Below are positions 59,174 to 64,000 of a DNA stretch of 64,000 bases, one piece after another. Made by a program: the position numbers and the translations under genes. The number at the start of each line of letters is the position of its first letter. The first letter of the stretch is position 1. The notes beneath the pieces are model-generated. The model was not told where the DNA came from and searched no databases. It was given only the letters and a program-made list of their open reading frames with translations. The stretch comes from Trifolium pratense (Eukaryota > Streptophyta > Magnoliopsida > Fabales > Fabaceae): the NCBI RefSeq assembly GCF_020283565.1, contig NC_060062.1:6919322-6983321 (forward strand), given 5' to 3'.

Positions 59174-62100
59174 ATGGGAGATTTCAACTTAGCACTAGTA
59201 ATCGTAGCGATCGTTGTATGCATAATCGTGTTCATCTTCAATGTCTACCTTCTTGTTAACTACCAACATCCCGATGACGTTAATCAAGCTTACTTCCCTA
59301 AATTCGTCGTCGTTTTGGGTCTCTCTGTTGCAGCCATTTCAATTCTCATGCTCCCCGCCGATGTGGCTAACCGGCATGCTTGTCGTCATGCCATTTATAA
59401 TGGAGCGTGTAATCTCACACTCCCCATGAAAGATCTTTGGCTTGCGGTTTATATCCTTGACGCTATTCTTGTTTTCTTCGTTATTCCGTTTGCAATGTTT
59501 TACTATGAAGGTGACCAAGATAAGTAAGTGCATTGCATTTTTTCAATTAACTAACTAGTTTTCATCAAATAGTAGTGATCATTTTTTTATTATTTGCTCA
59601 AAATTAAGTTGAAACAAGAATTAAGTTGATGGATTTTCATATCCCTTAGGAATTAAATTGACGAATTTTGGACCTTTGGGAAGTCCTTGTGTTGCACCTC
59701 GTTATTTGTATAAAAAAAAATATTTTGACAAATTTCGGATATTTTAGGGACTACTTATTAAATTTATATATATAGTTTAGGGACTAAATTGTGGATAGAG
59801 TGATAGTTTAGGGACTAAACTGACGGTTTATTCTTTAAACAATCATGCTAATGTAGCATAGCACTTTAGAGTTTAGAAAGAAGAGGCCACATCCTTCACC
59901 AAACTTTCATTCTTCTCAGTCTCGCCCACCACATCCTTTGTCTTTATCCTTGCCAATATCCTTACTGCAGGCTGAGGTGCAGTTAACTTCCTTCGGGTTT
60001 TAGGCCGAGGTGGAGGCGAAGCAAGTGCATTATCACCCGAGGATAACGAGGCCACATCCTTCACCAATCTTTCATTCTTCTCAGTCTCGCCCACCACATC
60101 CTCCGTCAAAGTTTCATTCTTCTCCATCTCACGCACAATCTCCGTCAAACTTTTATTCACATCCTCCGTCAAACTTTTATTCTCCTCGGTTGTCACACAA
60201 TATTCACATGGTATAATCTGAAAAATGAAAGGAAAAAACCAGAACCAGTGGGCCTATAAACTTCCATAACAATCTCACACTCCCTCACCTCACTCTATAT
60301 ACTACTAAGAAGTATAACAAATAGTGCAAAAAAATACCTCGTCGGCTTTGATAGTTTTTAACACTTCCCAATCATCCCTTTTAGCATCATACTTTTGAAT
60401 TGGTGGGTAATCAAAAGACGATAGGTTTACATCTAAAGAAGGTATTCTCTCAAACAAAACAGCCTAACATTAATTAAGTAAAATATGTTAGCAAAAAATA
60501 AACCACATGAAAAATATAAGATATTAACAAAAAATGGAAATTAACAATTACCTCGAAAACTGGCGCACACCCTTTAAAATTGTATGTTTTTGCAACTCCC
60601 CTTTTGATTGCATTTTTGAGCTTATTGAATGATACATGTAAGTCATCATAGATTGCTTCAGCCCAGTTCACTTTTTCATATATATTAAGATCTTCTACCA
60701 TTGCCCAAGACGACGTACGCGGTCTCTTGGGATCCGTGGAGGGTACCAAAAACAACTCAATCAAAAAATAGCAGAAGAGTTTCTTAAAATTTAATTTACT
60801 TTCCTCGTCATTCACATTCACATTCATTTCACTCAAAAGTTTCTTAATTGTTGCTGTAGAGATTTCCCTAGAACTTAGATTACATTCTTTCATTAGGTCA
60901 TAGACAAATTCTGGAACTCTTTTTGCAGCAGGGGTGGATAAACTAAGCTCGGTATTTTCAAGACCCAACACATTTGCCACCTCTTTGGCACAGAAATAAA
61001 AAGATGTGTTATTGCCACCTCTTTTCAAGACCCAACAATAACACATCTTTTTCTTTCTGTGCCAAAGAGGTGGCAAATGTGTTGGGTCTTGAAAATACCG
61101 GGCTTAGTTTATCCACCCCTGCTGCAAAAAGAGTTCCAGAATTTGTCTATGACCTAATGAAAGAATGTAATCTAAGTTCTAGGGAAATCTCTACAGCAAC
61201 AATTAAGAAACTTTTGAGTGAAATGAATGTGAATGTGAATGACGAGGAAAGTAAATTAAATTTTAAGAAACTCTTCTGCTATTTTTTGAATGAGTTGTTT
61301 TTGGTACCCTCCACGGATCCCAAGAGACCGCGTACGTCGTCTTGGGCAATGGTAGAAGATCTTAATATATATGAAAAAGTGAACTGGGCTGAAGCAATCT
61401 ATGATGACTTACATGTATCATTCAATAAGCTCAAAAATGCAATCAAAAGGGGAGTTGCAAAAACATACAATTTTAAAGGGTGTGCGCCAGTTTTCGAGGT
61501 AATTGTTAATTTCCATTTTTTGTTAATATCTTATATTTTTCATGTGGTTTATTTTTTGCTAACATATTTTACTTAATTAATGTTAGGCTGTTTTGTTTGA
61601 GAGAATACCTTCTTTAGATGTAAACTTATCGTCTTTTGATTACCCACCAATTCAAAAGTATGATGCTAAAAGGGATGATTGGGAAGTGTTAAAAACTATC
61701 AAAGCCGACGAGGTATTTTTTTGCACTATTTGTTATACTTCTTAGTAGTATATAGAGTGAGGTGAGGGAGTGTGAGATTGTTATGGAAGTTTATAGGCCC
61801 ACTGGTTCTGGTTTTTTCCTTTCATTTTTCAGATTATACCATGTGAATATTGTGTGACAACCGAGGAGAATAAAAGTTTGACGGAGGATGTGAATAAAAG
61901 TTTGACGGAGATTGTGGGTGAGATGGAGAAGAATGAAACTTTGACGGAGGATGTGGTGGGCGAGACTGAGAAGAATGAAAGATTGGTGAAGGATGTGGCC
62001 TTGTTATCCTCGGGTGATAATGCACTTGCTTCGCCTCCACCTCGGCCTAAAACCCGAAGGAAGTTAACTGCACCTCAGCCTGCAGTAAGGATATTGGCAA

Positions 62101-64000
62101 GGATAAAGACAAAGGATGTGGTGGGCGAGACTGAGAAGAATGAAAGTTTGGTGAAGGATGTGGCCTCTTTATCCTTGGGTGATGTGCTCGAGTTTCTAAT
62201 AACATGTCAGTGTCTGATAGTCACTACAAGTGCGATTATATACCATCACTTTTATTTTCTCAAATTATAATTATTTATGGTGTCTATGTGTTAGTATTTG
62301 TGTTGTGTCTGGTGTCTATGTTTTTAGTTGATGGTTAATAGATATGTAGTGTAGTTTCTTCTATTTAGAAAGAAAATTGATGTTTTGTGATTTGAGAACA
62401 ATGTAATGAGTGATGGGATTCTGTGTGCAGGAGTATTGGGAAGAGGATTAAGAGTGCGTTGTGCTGGATGGTGACAACTACTATTGTGTGTGCTCTCGTT
62501 TTGGGTATTTTGTATGGTATGTATGTTTGCTTCCATGACGCTCTTGTTGATTTTGTACTTTTCAGTTTGACACTGTTGGTTTATTTCTTTGACTTGCTCT
62601 GTTTTTGTATGCGGTAGTGATAAGTTGGTAATTTGAGTGTTGGTTCTAAGTTTTAATTTTGTTATAAGAATTATGAACACGGTTGTTTCAATTTTAGGAC
62701 TTTGTTGGTTTGATGGTCATTATGGTAGAATGCAATGGTCTGATGTCATTGTTGGACAATGATTAGTGTGATTGAGCAGTGGGCCAAGCGTTAGAACTAG
62801 ATAAAAAGATAGATAGGTAGATAGAATGAGAGAGAAGAGTTAGCAGTATTAGATTGTGTTGTCACAAAGGACGGCTCATTTGTTTCTTGCCGATGATCAC
62901 TCGTTGATTTATAATCGGTAGGCAGAGGAATCCATTGATTATCATGATGCTCCTTGTCTCCAGCTAATTAAGTACAAGGAAAAGAAAGAAGTAGGGTTTA
63001 GTGGTTTATTTCAGAAGTGGTTTATCATCAAAGGTATTACTTATTGAAGTTTCGTTGACATATAAAACAATGTACTGTATCACTTAGCAGGATATGTAAC
63101 CATATGACATGATTTGCTCCTATTCTTTTGTTGAAGTGTCGCTTTGCCAATTTTTATTAGAGATGGGTTAAGCCAGATAGATTGTTGCTTTGTGTTATAG
63201 ATTTAAAACCCTTGGACTTCATCTTAGAGTTCATACAAGAGATATAAATTGTTTCTCAGCTTCCACCATGCAACTCAACCTTGGCGAGGTTTAGTCCTTT
63301 GGTGAGGTTTAGTCCTTGACATGGTATTAGAGTCGTTAATGTGGGCAGGAAGTCATTTCTAGTTGCCCTATTCTTCATTAATCAAAATAATAAAATAAAA
63401 TTTCAGCACAACTTGTAGATTAGATCGGGCTTGTGCATTTTCCATGCTTCAAGGGAAGGGCTCCTGGGTCCTGCATGAGGGGCCATGTAGCATCCTCCAA
63501 AATCCATGATTACATGTTTGCAACTTGTAAAGCAATAACAACATGTATGCACCACATACCACCCTCTAAGATGTATAAACACTAATTACAGCTCATTCTT
63601 TTTTCCCAAGAGTTTTCTATGCCTGTATAAGTGTAAAATCTGATTCTTCCATGTTAATCACCCATTGTCTTGAGTGAACTTTTAAAATATGTTCCTGATG
63701 TGATGTAATGTGAGGTGTCTGACTGTGCTTTTATTATGAGTGGTATATCAGGGCTTATTGGGAAGGTCGATTTTACTGTGAGGCATTTGTCTTCTTCCAC
63801 AAGCTCATTTCCTGGCTCATGGCAACAATTCAATAGTGGTCAAGAGTGTATTGGAACTGGCACCCGTCAGGTCCATTTTCTTTTACTAGTCCATTTTTAT
63901 GCTGGTTTTAATTTTAAATTTTTTTTTTCTTTTCTGTTTCTCATTCTTACTTTTCACCTTTGTCCATAAAACAGTGCTCTGCATACTCGGCTAGTCCTTC
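59174..64000 (+). CDS. LIMR / LMBR1-like membrane protein, 5' part (3' end outside window)
   Basis: A polytopic membrane protein of the LMBR1/LIMR (lipocalin receptor-like) family; its role in plants is poorly known. Exons read by eye are 59174-59523, 62431-62516, 63752-63870 and 63975 to the window end. The joins K(AA|G)S-IGKRIKSAL, YG|GLIGKVDF and RQ|CSAYSASPS keep the frame. The N-terminus MGDFNLALVIVAIVVCIIVF is a membrane segment, followed by NYQHPDDVNQAYFPKFVVV, LPADVANRHACRHAIYNGAC and LWLAVYILDAILVFFVIPFA. These nearly match Arabidopsis At5g01460 and At3g08930 as remembered. Intron 1 (59524-62430) is about 2.9 kb because it contains the palindrome at 59881-62169. Intron 2 has retrotransposon-like debris (GGTATTAGAGTCG near 63322). 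Confidence 0.93.
59881..61014 (-). pseudogene. Left-arm copy of an unknown multi-exon gene fragment
   Basis: Reads leftward with the same exons as the right arm. The exon from 61014 inwards carries VLGLENTELSLSTPAAKRVP and EFVYDLMKECNLSS. It is followed by the middle exon (FERIPSLDVNLSSF, DWEVLKTIKADE) and the repeat-rich exon (NKSLTEDV, EKNETLTEDV). It ends abruptly at 59881 inside VKDVAS. Splice sites are preserved. There is no start codon. Confidence 0.75.
59881..62169. repeat. Near-perfect 2.3-kb palindrome in LIMR intron 1
   Basis: The left arm 59881-61014 and right arm 61036-62169 are both exactly 1134 bp and inverted copies of each other, with about six substitutions seen by eye and no indels. 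The 21-bp spacer 61015-61035 is CCACCTCTTTTCAAGACCCA plus one A; both halves of it also occur in the adjacent arm (GCCACCTCTTT and TTTTCAAGACCCAA), which suggests a microhomology template switch. Gene-like sequence continues past the outer end of the right arm only. Confidence 0.95.
61036..62270 (+). pseudogene. Right-arm copy of an unknown multi-exon gene fragment
   Basis: Exons as read: about 61036-61498, 61587-61712 and 61833-62270, with GT-AG borders and matching phase 0. The first encodes AKEVANVLGLENTGLSLSTP, TIKKLLSEMN, LNFKKLFCYFLNELFLVPST, NWAEAIYDDLHVSFNKLKNA and YNFKGCAPVFE. The second encodes AVLFERIPSLDVNLSSFDYP and DDWEVLKTIKADE. The third is rich in repeats of (N/E)KSLTEDV and ETEKNE, then PPPRPKTRRKLTAPQP. 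The pattern loosely recalls the plant DUF1985 or plant-mobile-domain proteins spread by transposons, but I cannot name it with confidence. There is no start codon because the 5' end is cut at the palindrome centre. Confidence 0.7.

Noticed and set aside
62423..62617. 64-codon ORF as a separate gene
   Set aside because: It is LIMR exon 2 (62431-62516) read on into the intron.

Overview
This is nuclear DNA from a flowering plant, most likely a legume close to Medicago. The genes are split by short AT-rich GT-AG introns, the spacers are AT-rich, and there are many plant transposons. The genes match Arabidopsis families recalled from memory. The legume call is an inference from repeat types (tRNA-derived SINEs, L1 3' ends) and a DUF674 cluster; no database was searched.

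Layout. 394-2451 (-): 5' part of an Alfin-like PHD-finger gene whose 3' end lies outside the window. 6640-9565 (-): class II DnaJ/Hsp40 gene, 3 coding exons, 337 aa. 14051-26827 (-): symplekin (ESP4-like), modelled here as 27 coding exons that join in frame to 1358 aa. 28772-30042 (+): plastid rhodanese-like protein (STR10-like), 2 exons, 223 aa. 30-59 kb is an accessory block. It holds three DUF674 copies (a pseudogene, an intact gene and a frameshifted copy), two SKP1-like copies (one intact, one without a start codon), a Copia retrotransposon lacking reverse transcriptase, an EF-1alpha relic, a small lysine-rich ORF, L1 fragments and many MITEs and SINEs. 59174-64000 (+): first four exons of a LIMR/LMBR1-like membrane protein, which runs off the window.

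From memory, DnaJ, symplekin, rhodanese and LIMR are also neighbours in two Arabidopsis blocks (around At5g01390-At5g01460 and At3g08910-At3g08930). The window then reads as an old conserved gene row with a fast-changing insert of about 29 kb between the rhodanese and LIMR genes. The conserved genes belong to different pathways (chromatin reading, protein folding, mRNA 3'-end processing, plastid sulfur or redox chemistry, membrane receptor-like function), so nothing suggests joint function.

The most striking structure is a near-perfect palindrome at 59881-62169 inside the first LIMR intron. It has two 1134-bp arms around a 21-bp spacer, and each arm carries the same open, multi-exon gene fragment. 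Any LIMR pre-mRNA would contain a long hairpin. The second unusual pattern is a set of very small poly(A)/poly(T) insertions flanked by target-site duplications, which look like extremely truncated L1 insertions.

Exon borders were read by eye from splice consensus, reading frame and remembered homologues. They are well supported for the large genes because all phases join, but transcript evidence was not available.
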